Position numbers and translations under genes: made by a program | Source: Micromonospora terminaliae | GTDB taxonomy: Bacteria > Actinomycetota > Actinomycetes > Mycobacteriales > Micromonosporaceae | DNA: 64,000 bases | Direction: 5' to 3' | Assembly (NCBI RefSeq): GCF_009671205.1 | Contig: NZ_CP045309.1 | Location: forward strand, 4,526,001 to 4,590,000 | The notes under the pieces: generated by a model | What the model was told of the DNA's origin: nothing | Seen by the model: the letters and a program-made list of their open reading frames with translations, nothing else | Databases searched by the model: none | In this document: one piece after another, positions 36,828 through 45,087 of the stretch | Layout of the letters: each line of letters begins with the position of its first letter | Position numbering within the stretch: position 1 is the first letter of the stretch

Positions 36828-38423
36828 TCAGGCGACGGGTGACCTGCCGAGAGCGGCCTCGGCCTGGTCCTCCGGGGTGGCGTCCGCCGGCGGGGCGTCG
36901 TTCGACGACCGCAGCGGGACCTCCTTGATGAACCAGGCGAGCACCGGGACCGCCACGGTGAAGAAGACCGCCCAGAAGAAGACGTGCGAGATGGCGTCGG
37001 AGAGCGCGCCGAGCACGATCTCCCGCGCCGGACCGGTGAGCTGCTTGAGCTTCTCCAGGTCCATGCCGCCGCCCTCGCCACCGCCACCGCCACCGGCCAG
37101 GGCCGGACCGGCCGCGGAGTCGGCGAGCCGGTTGGCGAAGATCGCGCCAAAGAGCGAGACGCCGAAGGAGCCGCCGATCGACCGGAAGAAGGTGGCCGCG
37201 CCGCTCGCCGCGCCCAGGTCCTTCTGCTCCACGCTGTTCTGCGCGATGAGCATCGAGGTCTGCATGAGGAAGCCCATGCCGACGCCGAGCACGATCATGT
37301 AGGCCGAGGACTCGATCTTGCTGGTCCCCAGGTCCAGGCGGCTGAGCAGGTACATGCCGAGGGTCATCGCCACGCCGCCGACGATCGGGAAGGCCCGGTA
37401 GCGCCCGGTCTTGGTGATGGCCCGGCCGACCACCAGCGAGACCACCAGCATGCCGAACATCAGCGGGAGCAGGAGCAGGCCGCTGTTGGTGGCCGAGGCG
37501 CCCTGCACGGTCTGCTGGTAGAGCGGCAGGAAGTTCATGGCGCCGAACATCGCGAAGCCGAGCAGGAAGCCGATCACCGAGATGAGGGCGAAGTTCCGGT
37601 TGGCGAACAGGCCCAGCGGCAGGATCGGCTCGGGGGCGCGCCGCTCGACGAGACCGAAGGCCACCAGGGCGACCAGGGCGAGCGCCGCGAGGCCGAGGAT
37701 CTGCGGGGAGGCCCAGTCGTACTCGTTGCCGCCCCACGTGGTGACCAGCACGATCGCGGTGATGCCGACGGAGAGCAGCGCGGCGCCCAGCCAGTCGATC
37801 TTGTGCTCGGTGCGGTACTTCGGCAGGTGCATGGTGGTGGCGAGGACCAGCAGGGCCACGCCGCCGAGCGGCAGGTTGACGTAGAACGCCCAGCGCCAGG
37901 AGAGGTTGTCGGTGATGAAGCCGCCGACCAGCGGGCCGGCCACCATGGCGATGGCCATGATGCCGGCGATCATGCCCTGGTAGCGGCCCCGCTCGCGGGG
38001 CGGCACCAGGTCGCCGATGATCGCCATGACGCCGACCATGAGGCCGCCGGCGCCGAGGCCCTGGACGGCCCGGAACGCGATCAGCTCGATCATGCCGGTG
38101 TCGACCCCGCCGAAGAGGCCGGACCCGGACATGCCGCAGAGGGCGGAGCCGATCAGGAAGACGACCACCGCGGTCAGGAAGACCGTCTTGCGGCCGTAGA
38201 GGTCACCGAGCTTGCCCCAGATCGGGGTGGAGACCGTGGTGCCCAGCACGTACGCGGTGACCACCCAGGTGAAGTGGTCGGCCCCGCCGAACTCGAAGAC
38301 GATCCGCGGCAGCGCGGTGCTGACGATCATGTTGTCGAGCATCGCGAGCATCATCGCGATCATCAGGCCGAAGAGGACGACCCGGACGTTGGGCCTTGTC
38401 GCCACCTGGGCTGGTTGACTCAT
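36828..38423 (-). CDS. MFS drug exporter, DHA2 (EmrB/QacA) family, 14 TM
   Basis: A 531-residue transporter. Motif A is GKLGDLYGRKTVFL after helix 2, motif C-like GMIAGIMAIAMVAGPLVGGFI is in helix 5, and MLAMLDNMIVSTALPRI is typical of helix 1 in the proton-dependent DHA2 group. About 14 membrane segments. A Gly-rich insertion (AGGGGGGEGGG) lies in the last extracytoplasmic loop. Start ATG 38423 has GGGGAG 8 nt upstream. It is divergent from a TetR gene with a shared dyad operator, the standard layout for ligand-induced efflux. Confidence 0.95.
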   Translation of the reverse strand: MSQPAQVATRPNVRVVLFGLMIAMMLAMLDNMIVSTALPRIVFEFGGADHFTWVVTAYVLGTTVSTPIWGKLGDLYGRKTVFLTAVVVFLIGSALCGMSGSGLFGGVDTGMIELIAFRAVQGLGAGGLMVGVMAIIGDLVPPRERGRYQGMIAGIMAIAMVAGPLVGGFITDNLSWRWAFYVNLPLGGVALLVLATTMHLPKYRTEHKIDWLGAALLSVGITAIVLVTTWGGNEYDWASPQILGLAALALVALVAFGLVERRAPEPILPLGLFANRNFALISVIGFLLGFAMFGAMNFLPLYQQTVQGASATNSGLLLLPLMFGMLVVSLVVGRAITKTGRYRAFPIVGGVAMTLGMYLLSRLDLGTSKIESSAYMIVLGVGMGFLMQTSMLIAQNSVEQKDLGAASGAATFFRSIGGSFGVSLFGAIFANRLADSAAGPALAGGGGGGEGGGMDLEKLKQLTGPAREIVLGALSDAISHVFFWAVFFTVAVPVLAWFIKEVPLRSSNDAPPADATPEDQAEAALGRSPVA

Positions 38424-38450
38424 GGGTAAGCTCCCCCGAAGATCTGTGAC

Positions 38451-38500
38451 CAACTTACTTGCCGTCCGGCTAGCTACCTTACTAGCCGGACGGTAAGTTG
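38451..38500. promoter_or_regulatory. Double TetR operator between exporter and regulator
   Basis: CAACTTAC..CCGTCCGGCTAG (38451-38473, with a 3-nt insertion) is inverted in CTAGCCGGACGGTAAGTTG (38482-38500). Each half is itself a near-dyad around CCGG, for example TTACTAGCCGGACGGTAA (38479-38496), so two regulator dimers could bind between the divergent starts. Confidence 0.78.
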
Positions 38501-38536
38501 GACACCAGAAACCGTCAAGCGAATTGGGGAACACGG

Positions 38537-39106
38537 GTGAGGGAGAGCACAGGCGGCACGCGGGAGCGGATTCAGGCCGTCGCGCTGGAGCTCTTCACCG
38601 AGCAGGGCTACGAGAAGACCTCGCTCCGGGAGATCGCCGAGCGGCTCGGCGTGACCAAGGCCGCCCTCTACTACCACTTCAAGAGCAAGGACGAGATCGT
38701 CAGCAGCTTCGTCGACGACCGGCTGCGCCGGATGGACGAGCTGATCGAGTGGGCCGGCACGCAGCCGGCCACGCTGGCGACCCGGCGCGCGCTGATCGGC
38801 CGCTACGCCGACGCGATGTTCGCCGGCGAGCTGCCGACGGTCATGCGGTTCTTCGAGCAGAACCAGACGGTGCTCAAGAGCCTGGCCGCCGGGCAGCAGA
38901 TGCGCGACCGGATGATGCGGCTGGGGCACGAGCTGAGCCGGGGCGACGACTCCCCCGCCGCCCAGCTGCGCGCCGTGCTGACCCTGTTCGCCGTGCACAG
39001 CAGCTGGTTCGCGGTCCGCACGCCGGGCATCACCGACGACGAGCGCAAGAAGATCGCCCTCGAGGTGGCCGACGAGCTGCTCGCCCGGATCGCCGACGAG
39101 TCCTGA
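38537..39106 (+). CDS. TetR-family repressor of the divergent MFS exporter
   Basis: A 189-residue regulator. The DNA-binding domain is canonical: RIQAVALELFTEQGYEKTSLREIAERLGVTKAALYYHFKSKDEIV (about 9-53). The C-terminal half is a helical ligand pocket. GTG 38537 follows GGGGA at 7 nt; an earlier in-frame GTG (38498) would begin inside the operator. Divergence from the exporter and the shared dyad make it the likely local repressor. Confidence 0.93.
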   Translation: MRESTGGTRERIQAVALELFTEQGYEKTSLREIAERLGVTKAALYYHFKSKDEIVSSFVDDRLRRMDELIEWAGTQPATLATRRALIGRYADAMFAGELPTVMRFFEQNQTVLKSLAAGQQMRDRMMRLGHELSRGDDSPAAQLRAVLTLFAVHSSWFAVRTPGITDDERKKIALEVADELLARIADES

Positions 39107-39114
39107 CCGGCTCG

Positions 39115-39135
39115 GCGGGCGGCGGGACCGCCCGC
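39115..39135. terminator. Short hairpin between convergent genes
   Basis: GCGGGCGG (39115-39122) pairs with CCGCCCGC (39128-39135) with a 5-nt loop, between the tetR and acetyltransferase ends. Confidence 0.6.
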
Positions 39136-39137
39136 GG

Positions 39138-39650
39138 TCAGGCGGGGCGGGTCAGGTCCAGGCGCAGGCCGAGCAGCTCCACGCCGGGCACCGGGGTCCA
39201 GTCCTTCTCCGGCGCCCGCACGAAGCCGAACCGCCCGTAGAGCCGCTGCGCCACCGCGGCCATCCCGCTGCGTACGCAGATCACGACGGCCGAGCAGCCC
39301 AGCTCGGCGGCGCGCGCCACGCACGCCCCCACCAGGGCCGCGCCCGCGCCCCGGCCCTGCGCGGCCGGGTCGACCGCGAGCATCCGGAACTCGGCCTCGC
39401 CCGGGCCGGCGAGTTCGGCGTACGGGGTGCCGGGCAGCACGAACGTCACGGCGCCCGCCACCTCGCCGGTGACCTCGTCGACGGCCACCAGCACCTCACC
39501 GCTCTCCGCGCGGGTGGCCACGTCGGCGAGCACCGGCGCGTAACCGGTCTCGCCCTTGAGCTGCCCGTCGGCCTCGTACGCGGCGACCGTCAGGCGCGCC
39601 ACCGCCGGGAAGTCGGCCGGCTCCGCCCGGCGGACGCGCAGCCCGGTCAA
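39138..39650 (-). CDS. GNAT-family N-acetyltransferase
   Basis: A 170-residue GNAT protein with FRMLAVDPAAQGRGAGAALVGACV as acetyl-CoA binding motif and RLYGRFGFVRAPEKDW at the end of the fold. Its start is TTG 39650, overlapping the stop of the biotinyl/lipoyl carrier gene by 4 nt (TTGA), so translation is coupled; the next in-frame GTG would remove part of the first strand. Substrate unknown. Confidence 0.87.
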   Translation of the reverse strand: MTGLRVRRAEPADFPAVARLTVAAYEADGQLKGETGYAPVLADVATRAESGEVLVAVDEVTGEVAGAVTFVLPGTPYAELAGPGEAEFRMLAVDPAAQGRGAGAALVGACVARAAELGCSAVVICVRSGMAAVAQRLYGRFGFVRAPEKDWTPVPGVELLGLRLDLTRPA

Positions 39651-39862
39651 CCGATCACCGCGATCAGGTCGCCGTCCTGCACGACGTCACCCTCGTTGAC
39701 CGCGATCTGCTGCACCACGCCGTCGGACTCGGCGACCACCGGGATCTCCATCTTCATCGACTCCAGGATCACCAGCGTGTCCCCTTCGGACACGGTGTCC
39801 CCGGCCGACGCGACGACCTTCCAGACGTTCGCCACCATCTCGGCGCGGATCTCCTCGGCCAT
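39647..39862 (-). CDS. Biotin/lipoyl carrier protein (BCCP-like, 71 aa)
   Basis: A stand-alone biotinyl-lipoyl domain of 71 residues. The modified lysine is in ILESMKMEIPVVAE, and the flanking VSEGDTLVI and VNEGDVVQDGDLI are the symmetrical half-domains. The MKM context indicates biotin rather than lipoate. Single-domain carriers of this type are usual in actinobacteria, but the partner carboxylase subunits are not nearby. GGGAGGG precedes the ATG. Confidence 0.92.
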   Translation of the reverse strand: MAEEIRAEMVANVWKVVASAGDTVSEGDTLVILESMKMEIPVVAESDGVVQQIAVNEGDVVQDGDLIAVIG

Positions 39863-40089
39863 CTCCGGGCCCTCCCTCTCGACCGGTCTTCCTGCGAACG
39901 GTATCCAATCATGAGCCCGCTCACGCCCCGGCACAGCGCGCCCGGCACGCCGGTTCCGCCCCCACCGGTCCCCCGGCACCGGCGTCGGCACTAGCATCAG
40001 CCCGGTCGGCTCCCGGCGCCCGGGAACCGCACGCGACCTCCGCCGCGCTCGCCCGCGGCCGGACCGTGACCAGCACAAGGAGGCAGAGC

Positions 40090-40164
40090 ATGGCGAAGAA
40101 GGCCCGCAAGAAGAAGGCCCGGAAGAAGAGCGGCGCCAACCACGGCAAGCGCCCCAACTCCTGA
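40090..40164 (+). CDS. 50S ribosomal protein bL37
   Basis: Codes for a 24-residue, extremely basic peptide (MAKKARKKKARKKSGANH followed by GKRPNS), matching the actinobacterial small ribosomal protein bL37, whose hallmark is the end ANHGKRPN. AAGGAGG (40078-40084) lies 5 nt before the ATG. It is followed by a very strong hairpin terminator. Too short for most gene finders. Confidence 0.88.
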   Translation: MAKKARKKKARKKSGANHGKRPNS

Positions 40165-40202
40165 TCCCCGGATCGGAGCGGCGCCGGCCCCCGGGGCCGG
40201 AC

Positions 40203-40244
40203 ACACCGGTGGCCCGGGTCCACACGGACCCGGGCCACCGGTGT
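40203..40244. terminator. Strong bidirectional hairpin terminator
   Basis: A perfect 19-bp stem (40203-40221 with 40226-40244) and an ACAC loop, between the bL37 gene and the convergent rsrA-sigR operon. Confidence 0.88.
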
Positions 40245-40266
40245 CTTCAGCTCGTGCCCGCAGCCG

Positions 40267-40560
40267 TCAGTCGGCCAGCTCGCGGGACTCGGTGGTCTCG
40301 AAGACCACCAGCTCGCTCAGGCGGACCCGCAGCCGCTCGCGCAGCTGCTCCGGCGCGGTCTCGTTGCCGCAGCAGCGGGCGACCAGCGCCTTCACCTCCT
40401 GCTCGATGCCGTACTCGTGCAGGCAGGGCCCGCACTCCTCCAGGTGCTCCCGGATGAGGACGCGGCGCTCCTCACCACACTCCAGATCCAGGTAGAGGTA
40501 GACCTCCGCGAGCACCTCGCGGCAATCCGTCTCGTGCGGCTTCCCACAGCTCACGGTCAC
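40267..40560 (-). CDS. rsrA: Zinc-binding anti-sigma factor RsrA (mycothiol system)
   Basis: A 97-residue ZAS-family anti-sigma factor. Ligand pattern: C13, then H39, C43 and C46 (HLEECGPC). Under thiol oxidation, disulfide formation releases zinc and sigma-R. GTG 40560 overlaps the sigR stop (GTGA), so the two proteins are translated together. Known targets of the pair are thioredoxin and mycothiol genes. Confidence 0.95.
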   Translation of the reverse strand: MTVSCGKPHETDCREVLAEVYLYLDLECGEERRVLIREHLEECGPCLHEYGIEQEVKALVARCCGNETAPEQLRERLRVRLSELVVFETTESRELAD

Positions 40561-41177
40561 ACCTCCCGGCCGGCGGCGGCGGTCGAGCCCTTCGACGGCG
40601 CGGCGGTGAAGCCCCGCTCCGCCGCGTACTGCTCGAGCAGCTTGCGCAGATTACGACGGCCGCGGTGCAGCCGCGACATCACGGTGCCGATCGGCGTGCC
40701 CATCACGTCGGCGACCTCCTTGTAGGAGAAGCCCTCGACGTCGGTCAGGTAGACCGCCAGGCGGAACTCCTCCGGCAACTGCTGGAGGGCCTCCTTGACG
40801 TCGCTGTCCGGCAGCCGGTCCAGTGCCTCGGTCTCCGCCGAGCGCAGCCCGCTGGACGTGTGCGACTCGGCCTCGGCGAGCTGCCAGTCGGTGATCTCGT
40901 CCGTGGGCGCCTGGACGGGCTGGCGCTGCCGCTTCCGGTAGGAGTTGATGTAGGTGTTGGTCAGGATCCGGTACAGCCAGGCCTTCAGGTTGGTGCCCTG
41001 CTCGAACTGGTGGAAGGCCGCGTACGCCTTCAGGTAGGTCTCCTGGACCAGATCCTCGGCATCGGCCGGGTTGCGGGTCATCCGCAGCCCGGCAGCGTAG
41101 AGCTGGTCGACGAAGGGCATCGCGTCCCGCTCGAAGCGGGCCCTGCGCTCGTCCGTCTTCTCGGTCGTCAACCGCAC
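40557..41177 (-). CDS. sigR: ECF sigma factor SigR/SigH (disulfide stress)
   Basis: A 206-residue group 4 sigma factor. Region 2 is at about 20-90 ([53 protein letters not shown] read in segments) and region 4 at about 140-190 ([41 protein letters not shown]). The start GTG 41177 has GAGGGG just upstream. It binds RsrA, encoded immediately downstream, and directs transcription from GGAAT-N18/19-GTT promoters. An upstream in-frame extension with its own start is described separately. Confidence 0.95.
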   Translation of the reverse strand: MRLTTEKTDERRARFERDAMPFVDQLYAAGLRMTRNPADAEDLVQETYLKAYAAFHQFEQGTNLKAWLYRILTNTYINSYRKRQRQPVQAPTDEITDWQLAEAESHTSSGLRSAETEALDRLPDSDVKEALQQLPEEFRLAVYLTDVEGFSYKEVADVMGTPIGTVMSRLHRGRRNLRKLLEQYAAERGFTAAPSKGSTAAAGREV

Positions 41178-41363
41178 GTCCCCTCGCGTCGGATGCTTTC
41201 CCGCCGAGGATACGCGTACCCACCTGTCGGCAGATTCACTTCCGGACTGTGTGCTGGTGCTCACGGCCGACGCCGTCGCGGGCCAGTCCGGCGCGTCGAG
41301 CAGCCCCTTGAGCCGCCGCGCGTCCCGTTCGTCCCGCTCCCGGCTCCGTGTCTCGGTCGGCAC
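41178..41363 (-). other. In-frame N-terminal extension of sigR (possible sigma-R' isoform)
   Basis: The sigR frame stays open for 62 further codons up to GTG 41363, which has its own purine-rich GAGGGGGGTGA site about 4 nt upstream. In Streptomyces coelicolor, sigR makes a longer, unstable isoform (sigma-R') of this type from an autoregulated promoter; the same arrangement is seen here. The extension is hydrophilic and has no known domain. Confidence 0.6.
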
Positions 41364-41403
41364 CGGTCACCCCCCTCGGCTGGAAATGTCATCCGGGGGT
41401 AGT

Positions 41404-41430
41404 AACGCCCGCTGCCGGGCCGGACATTCC
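41404..41430 (-). promoter_or_regulatory. Sigma-R-type promoter upstream of sigR
   Basis: Minus-strand GGAAT (41430-41426) and GTT (41406-41404), separated by 19 nt, match the sigma-R consensus GGAAT-N18/19-GTT. A transcript starting near 41397 would cover the long start at 41363, implying autoregulation. Confidence 0.75.
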
Positions 41431-41596
41431 GTCGCCGCCCACCCGTTCCTGGTCCCCGCCTCGGCCGCGACCGCTGCTGGGACCAGGAAGGGCCTGGGAG
41501 GGTGGCCCCGGACGCCCGAACCGGTGCGCCCGACACCACCCGTAGCAACGACCCGCCGCCACGGACGGTCACGCCGGCCCCGCGCGGCCACCGCGT

Positions 41597-41638
41597 GTCG
41601 CCCGGCGCGGGTCGCCCGGCGCGGGTCGCCCGGCGCGG
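41597..41638. repeat. Three tandem 14-nt repeats
   Basis: GTCGCCCGGCGCGG occurs three times head to tail (41597-41610, 41611-41624, 41625-41638), ending 1 nt before the hydrolase stop. Otherwise 41431-41639 shows no gene. Confidence 0.8.
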
Positions 41639-41639
41639 G

Positions 41640-42257
41640 TCAGGCCGGGAGCCAGCCGCGGGCCCGGAGCCAGTCGCGGACGGCCCCCGCCGTGGCCGCC
41701 GGGTCGCCGCGCAGGTCGTGCCGCTCGCCGGGACGGGTCACGACCTCGACGCCGGGGCTCGGCTCGGGCACCCCGAACGGGTCCCGGTCGCCGTTGACGA
41801 CCAGCGTGGGCAGGCCGGTGCGCAGTTCGTCGGCCCGCGAGCGCTCCGGCCGCCCCGGCGGGTGCAGCGGGAACGCCAGCGCCACGATGCCGGTCGCGCC
41901 GACCGCCCGCGCCGTGCGGCAGGCGACCCGGGCTCCGCTGGACCGGCCGCCGACCACCCAGCGGGCCGCCTCCGGATGGTGGGTGCGCAGGTCGGCCAGC
42001 ACCGCCGTCCACGCCTCGTCGAGGTGTCCGGCGGGGGCGGGAGCGCGCCGGCCGGCGACCCGGTAGGGCTGGGTCACCCGGATCACGCCCGCGCCCGCGG
42101 CGACCAGCGCGTCCCGGACCGCCACGAGGTCCGGAGCGTCCACGTCGCCGCCGGCCCCGTGACCGAGCACGAGCACGGTGGCGCCGCCGGCCGCCGGCAG
42201 GTCGGTGTGGACCCGGGCCGGCCCGCGGGGTGTCCCGATCTCGTCGCTGTGCCGCAC
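41640..42257 (-). CDS. Alpha/beta-hydrolase family protein (dienelactone hydrolase/KANL3-Tex30-like)
   Basis: A 205-residue compact hydrolase: oxyanion segment VLVLGHGAGGDVDAPDL, nucleophile elbow VVGGRSSGARVA, acid in LVVNGDRDPFGV and His in GERHDLRGD. No signal peptide. GTG 42257 is the best match to the family start; the open frame continues upstream without support. It resembles bacterial homologues of human TEX30. Substrate unknown. Confidence 0.82.
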   Translation of the reverse strand: MRHSDEIGTPRGPARVHTDLPAAGGATVLVLGHGAGGDVDAPDLVAVRDALVAAGAGVIRVTQPYRVAGRRAPAPAGHLDEAWTAVLADLRTHHPEAARWVVGGRSSGARVACRTARAVGATGIVALAFPLHPPGRPERSRADELRTGLPTLVVNGDRDPFGVPEPSPGVEVVTRPGERHDLRGDPAATAGAVRDWLRARGWLPA

Positions 42258-42315
42258 CGGCCCATTCTGCGCGCGGGGCCGCTCACGGCGGCCGTCAGGT
42301 GGGAAAACGCGATCA

Positions 42316-42343
42316 CCCGCGTTTCCTTCGAGGGAAACGCGGG
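42316..42343 (-). terminator. Hairpin terminator after the wbl gene
   Basis: CCCGCGTTTCC (42316-42326) pairs perfectly with GGAAACGCGGG (42333-42343) around a 6-nt loop, directly downstream of the wbl stop codon on the minus strand. Confidence 0.7.
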
Positions 42344-42360
42344 CGACGGCGGAACGGCTG

Positions 42361-42738
42361 TCAGCGCGCCGGCACCAGCGTGAGCAGGCGGTCACGAACC
42401 GGCGGGCCGGCCTCGTCGAGCGCGTCCGGATCCGGCTGCACCTCGCCACGCCAGGCGACCAGCATGGCCCGCCGCTCGCGCGGTGTGGTGCCGCCCCAGA
42501 CGCCGTGGCAGTCGCCCACCTCCAGGGCCCAGGCGAGGCAGGACCCCTGGACGTCGCAACTGCGGCAGAGCGCCACGGCCGCGTCGGCCGGCTCGTTGGG
42601 CGCCGGAAAGAACGTCTCCGGATCCACGCTCTGGCAGGTTCCTCTGGTCCGCCACGCCTCGTCGTGACGCCGCTCGCGCAGAGCCCGCAGCAGTCGCGGA
42701 TCTCGCCGCGCGGCGGCCACCTCGTGCGGGCGGGGCAT
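42361..42738 (-). CDS. WhiB-family (Wbl) iron-sulfur regulator
   Basis: About 125 residues. The cluster ligands are C35, C58, C61 and C67 (C-x22-C-x2-C-x5-C) with GVWGG at 79-83; an extra Cys77 (GDCHGVWGG) is present. An N-terminal extension of about 30 residues (RRDPRLLRALRERRHDEAW) precedes the Wbl domain, unlike WhiB1. ATG 42738 or TTG 42753; the latter has GGGAGG at better spacing. The subfamily is not clear to me. Confidence 0.88.
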   Translation of the reverse strand: MPRPHEVAAARRDPRLLRALRERRHDEAWRTRGTCQSVDPETFFPAPNEPADAAVALCRSCDVQGSCLAWALEVGDCHGVWGGTTPRERRAMLVAWRGEVQPDPDALDEAGPPVRDRLLTLVPAR

Positions 42739-42963
42739 GCGTGCCCGTGTCAATACACCCACCTCCCCCGTGGGACCGGCAATGATCATGAAGGATCGAT
42801 GGGTGTCATCCGCCCCGTGCGAACAGACGCCCAACACCGGCGCTGTGTTCTATCGCACTTGCGGAGGCGGGGACAAGGGCCTCCGGTAAACATGGCTAAA
42901 CGGCCGGGCGACGTTTCAGGCGCAACCCCGGCAAATCAGCACACGACAATGTGCTGAGTGTGA

Positions 42964-43671
42964 TCAGAACAGCGTCATTTCCGTGTCGGCCTCCGCACGT
43001 GCCAGCGGGATCCGGGCGGTCAGCTCCGGGCCGTCGTTGCGGACGTCGCCGACCGCCGGCGAGACCGGGCGGATCTCCAGCCCGGCGAGCCACGCCGGGG
43101 CGGGCGGCGCGAGCAGCGCGTCGGGCTCGGTCGCGGGGCCGAGCCAGGACGCCCAGCGCTCCCGGGGCAGCAGCAGCGGCATGCGGTCGTGCACCTCGGC
43201 CAGCTCGCCGACCGCCGCGGTGGTCAGCACGCTGAAGGTGAGCCGGGCCTCGCCGGCCGGTTCCCAGAGCGACCAGATGCCGGCGAAGGCCAGCACCGAG
43301 CCGTCGCGCGGGGTCATGAAGTAGGGCTGCCGCCGGCCGTCGGCCTGCCGCACCCACTCGTACCAGCCGTCGGCCGGAACCAGGCAGCGCCGGCGGGCGA
43401 ACGACGGCGCGTACGCCCGGCTGGTGGCGACGGTCTCCACCCGCGCGTTGATCATCCGCGCGGCGGCCCCGGCGGTGCGGGACCAGTGCGGCACCAGCCC
43501 CCAGCGGCCGACGGAGAGCAGCCGGTGCCCCTCCGGAGCCAGCCGCACCAGCGGCACGGGATCGGTCGGGGCCACGTTGAAGTCGGGGCCGACGCCGCCG
43601 GTCTCGTCGGACGACTCGAACAGCGCGCTCAGGTCACCCGCGCTCCGCGCCGTCGCGTACCTCCCGCACAT
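42964..43671 (-). CDS. SRAP-domain protein (YedK/HMCES)
   Basis: A 235-residue SOS-response-associated peptidase family protein that forms a covalent thiazolidine crosslink with abasic sites in single-stranded DNA. The catalytic Cys2 is intact (MCGRY), with the conserved FNVAPTDPVPLV, GLVPHW, NARVET, RRCLVPADGWYEW and VHDRMPLLL. TAGCGT (43684-43679, reverse) lies 7 nt before the ATG, so a leaderless mRNA is likely. It protects replication forks from abasic-site damage. Confidence 0.95.
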   Translation of the reverse strand: MCGRYATARSAGDLSALFESSDETGGVGPDFNVAPTDPVPLVRLAPEGHRLLSVGRWGLVPHWSRTAGAAARMINARVETVATSRAYAPSFARRRCLVPADGWYEWVRQADGRRQPYFMTPRDGSVLAFAGIWSLWEPAGEARLTFSVLTTAAVGELAEVHDRMPLLLPRERWASWLGPATEPDALLAPPAPAWLAGLEIRPVSPAVGDVRNDGPELTARIPLARAEADTEMTLF

Positions 43672-43773
43672 GGCGCCAACGCTAACCCGCCGTCCGCGTT
43701 CCGGCTGTCCCGCCAACCGGGAGCAGGCACGACGGCCGGTTCCCCCGGCCTGCGGAGTTGGCAGAATGTAAGC

Positions 43774-45075
43774 GTGGGGAATCTGACCGCGACGCGTCCG
43801 CCGCAGCCGTGGACCGCGCCGACCGCGAGCGACCCGGTCGCCGCGACGCTGCGCCTGCCCGGCTCCAAGTCGATGACCGCCCGGGCCCTGGTGCTCGGCG
43901 CGCTGGCCAGCGGCCCGTCGACGCTCGACCGGCCGCTGCGCGCCCGCGACACCGAGCTGATGGCCGGCGGCCTGCGTGAGCTGGGCGCGCACATGTCGAT
44001 CTCCGACGACGACCGCTGGCTGGTCCGGCCGCACCCGCTGGTCGGCCCGGCACACGTCGACGTCGGCCTGGCCGGCACCGTCATGCGGTTCCTGCCGCCG
44101 GTGGCCGGGCTGGCCGAGGGCCGGGTGACCTTCGACGGCGACCCGCACGCCCGGACCCGGCCGCTCGGCCCGCTGATCGGCGCGCTGCGCTCCCTCGGCG
44201 TCCGCGTCGACGCCCCGCCCACCGGCAGCCTGCCGCTGGCCGTCCTCGGCGCCGGCCGGGTCGCCGGCGGCGAGGTCGTCATCGACGCCTCCGCCTCGAG
44301 CCAGCTCGTCTCCGGGCTGCTGCTGGCCGCGCCCCGCTTCGACCGCGGCGTGGTGGTCCGGCACGAGGGGCCGCCGGTGCCGTCCGCGCCGCACCTGCGG
44401 ATGACCGTGCAGATGCTGCGTGCCGCTGGCGCGGCGGTCGACGACACCACGCCCGACGTCTGGGCGGTCGAGCCCGGGCCGCTGACCGGGCGCGGCTGGG
44501 AGATCGAGCCGGACCTGTCCGGAGCGGCGCCGTTCTTCGCCGCCGCCCTGGTCACCGGCGGCGAGGTGACCCTCCAGGGCTGGCCGCGCAGCAGCCTCCA
44601 GCCGGTCGAGCAGCTGCGCGAGCTGCTGCACCGGATGGGCGGCGACGTGACGCTGGGCACCGCCGGGCTGACCGTCCGGGGCACCGGCACGGTCCGCGGG
44701 CTGGACGCCGACCTGTCCGACGTCGGCGAGCTGACCCCGGTGCTGACCGCGCTGGCCATGCTCGCCGACTCCCCGTCCCGGCTCACCGGCGTGGGGCACA
44801 TCCGGGGGCACGAGACCGACCGGGTCGCCGCCCTGGCCAAGGAGTTCACGGCGCTGGGCGCCGACCTCACCGAGACCACCGACGGGCTGGAGATCCGGCC
44901 CCGACCGCTGCGCGGCGGGATCTTCCGCACCTACGACGACCACCGGATGGCGCACGCCGCGGCGGTGGCCGGGCTGGCCGTCCCCGGCATCGAGGTCGAC
45001 GATGTCTCGTGCACCTCGAAGACCATGCCGGAGTTCCCGGCACTATGGTCGGGGATGGTGACCGGCAAGAGCTGA
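43774..45075 (+). CDS. aroA: 3-phosphoshikimate 1-carboxyvinyltransferase (EPSP synthase)
   Basis: A 433-residue shikimate-pathway enzyme joining PEP to shikimate-3-phosphate. Motifs: LPGSKSMTARALVLGALA near the N-terminus, VDVGLAGTVMRFLPP (the usual GNAGT is GLAGT here), FDGDPHARTRPLGPL, DASASSQLVSGLLL and the C-terminal YDDHRMAHAAAVAGL. GTG 43774 is the start; CAGAAT 6 nt upstream may be a -10. rsgA begins 12 nt after the stop. Confidence 0.96.
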   Translation: MGNLTATRPPQPWTAPTASDPVAATLRLPGSKSMTARALVLGALASGPSTLDRPLRARDTELMAGGLRELGAHMSISDDDRWLVRPHPLVGPAHVDVGLAGTVMRFLPPVAGLAEGRVTFDGDPHARTRPLGPLIGALRSLGVRVDAPPTGSLPLAVLGAGRVAGGEVVIDASASSQLVSGLLLAAPRFDRGVVVRHEGPPVPSAPHLRMTVQMLRAAGAAVDDTTPDVWAVEPGPLTGRGWEIEPDLSGAAPFFAAALVTGGEVTLQGWPRSSLQPVEQLRELLHRMGGDVTLGTAGLTVRGTGTVRGLDADLSDVGELTPVLTALAMLADSPSRLTGVGHIRGHETDRVAALAKEFTALGADLTETTDGLEIRPRPLRGGIFRTYDDHRMAHAAAVAGLAVPGIEVDDVSCTSKTMPEFPALWSGMVTGKS

Positions 45076-45087
45076 CGGGGGGACGTC

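Noticed and set aside
34876..37737. A 953-residue minus-strand frame spanning the TPR gene and part of the MFS gene
   Set aside because: It is an Arg/Gly/Pro-rich shadow of two better supported genes.
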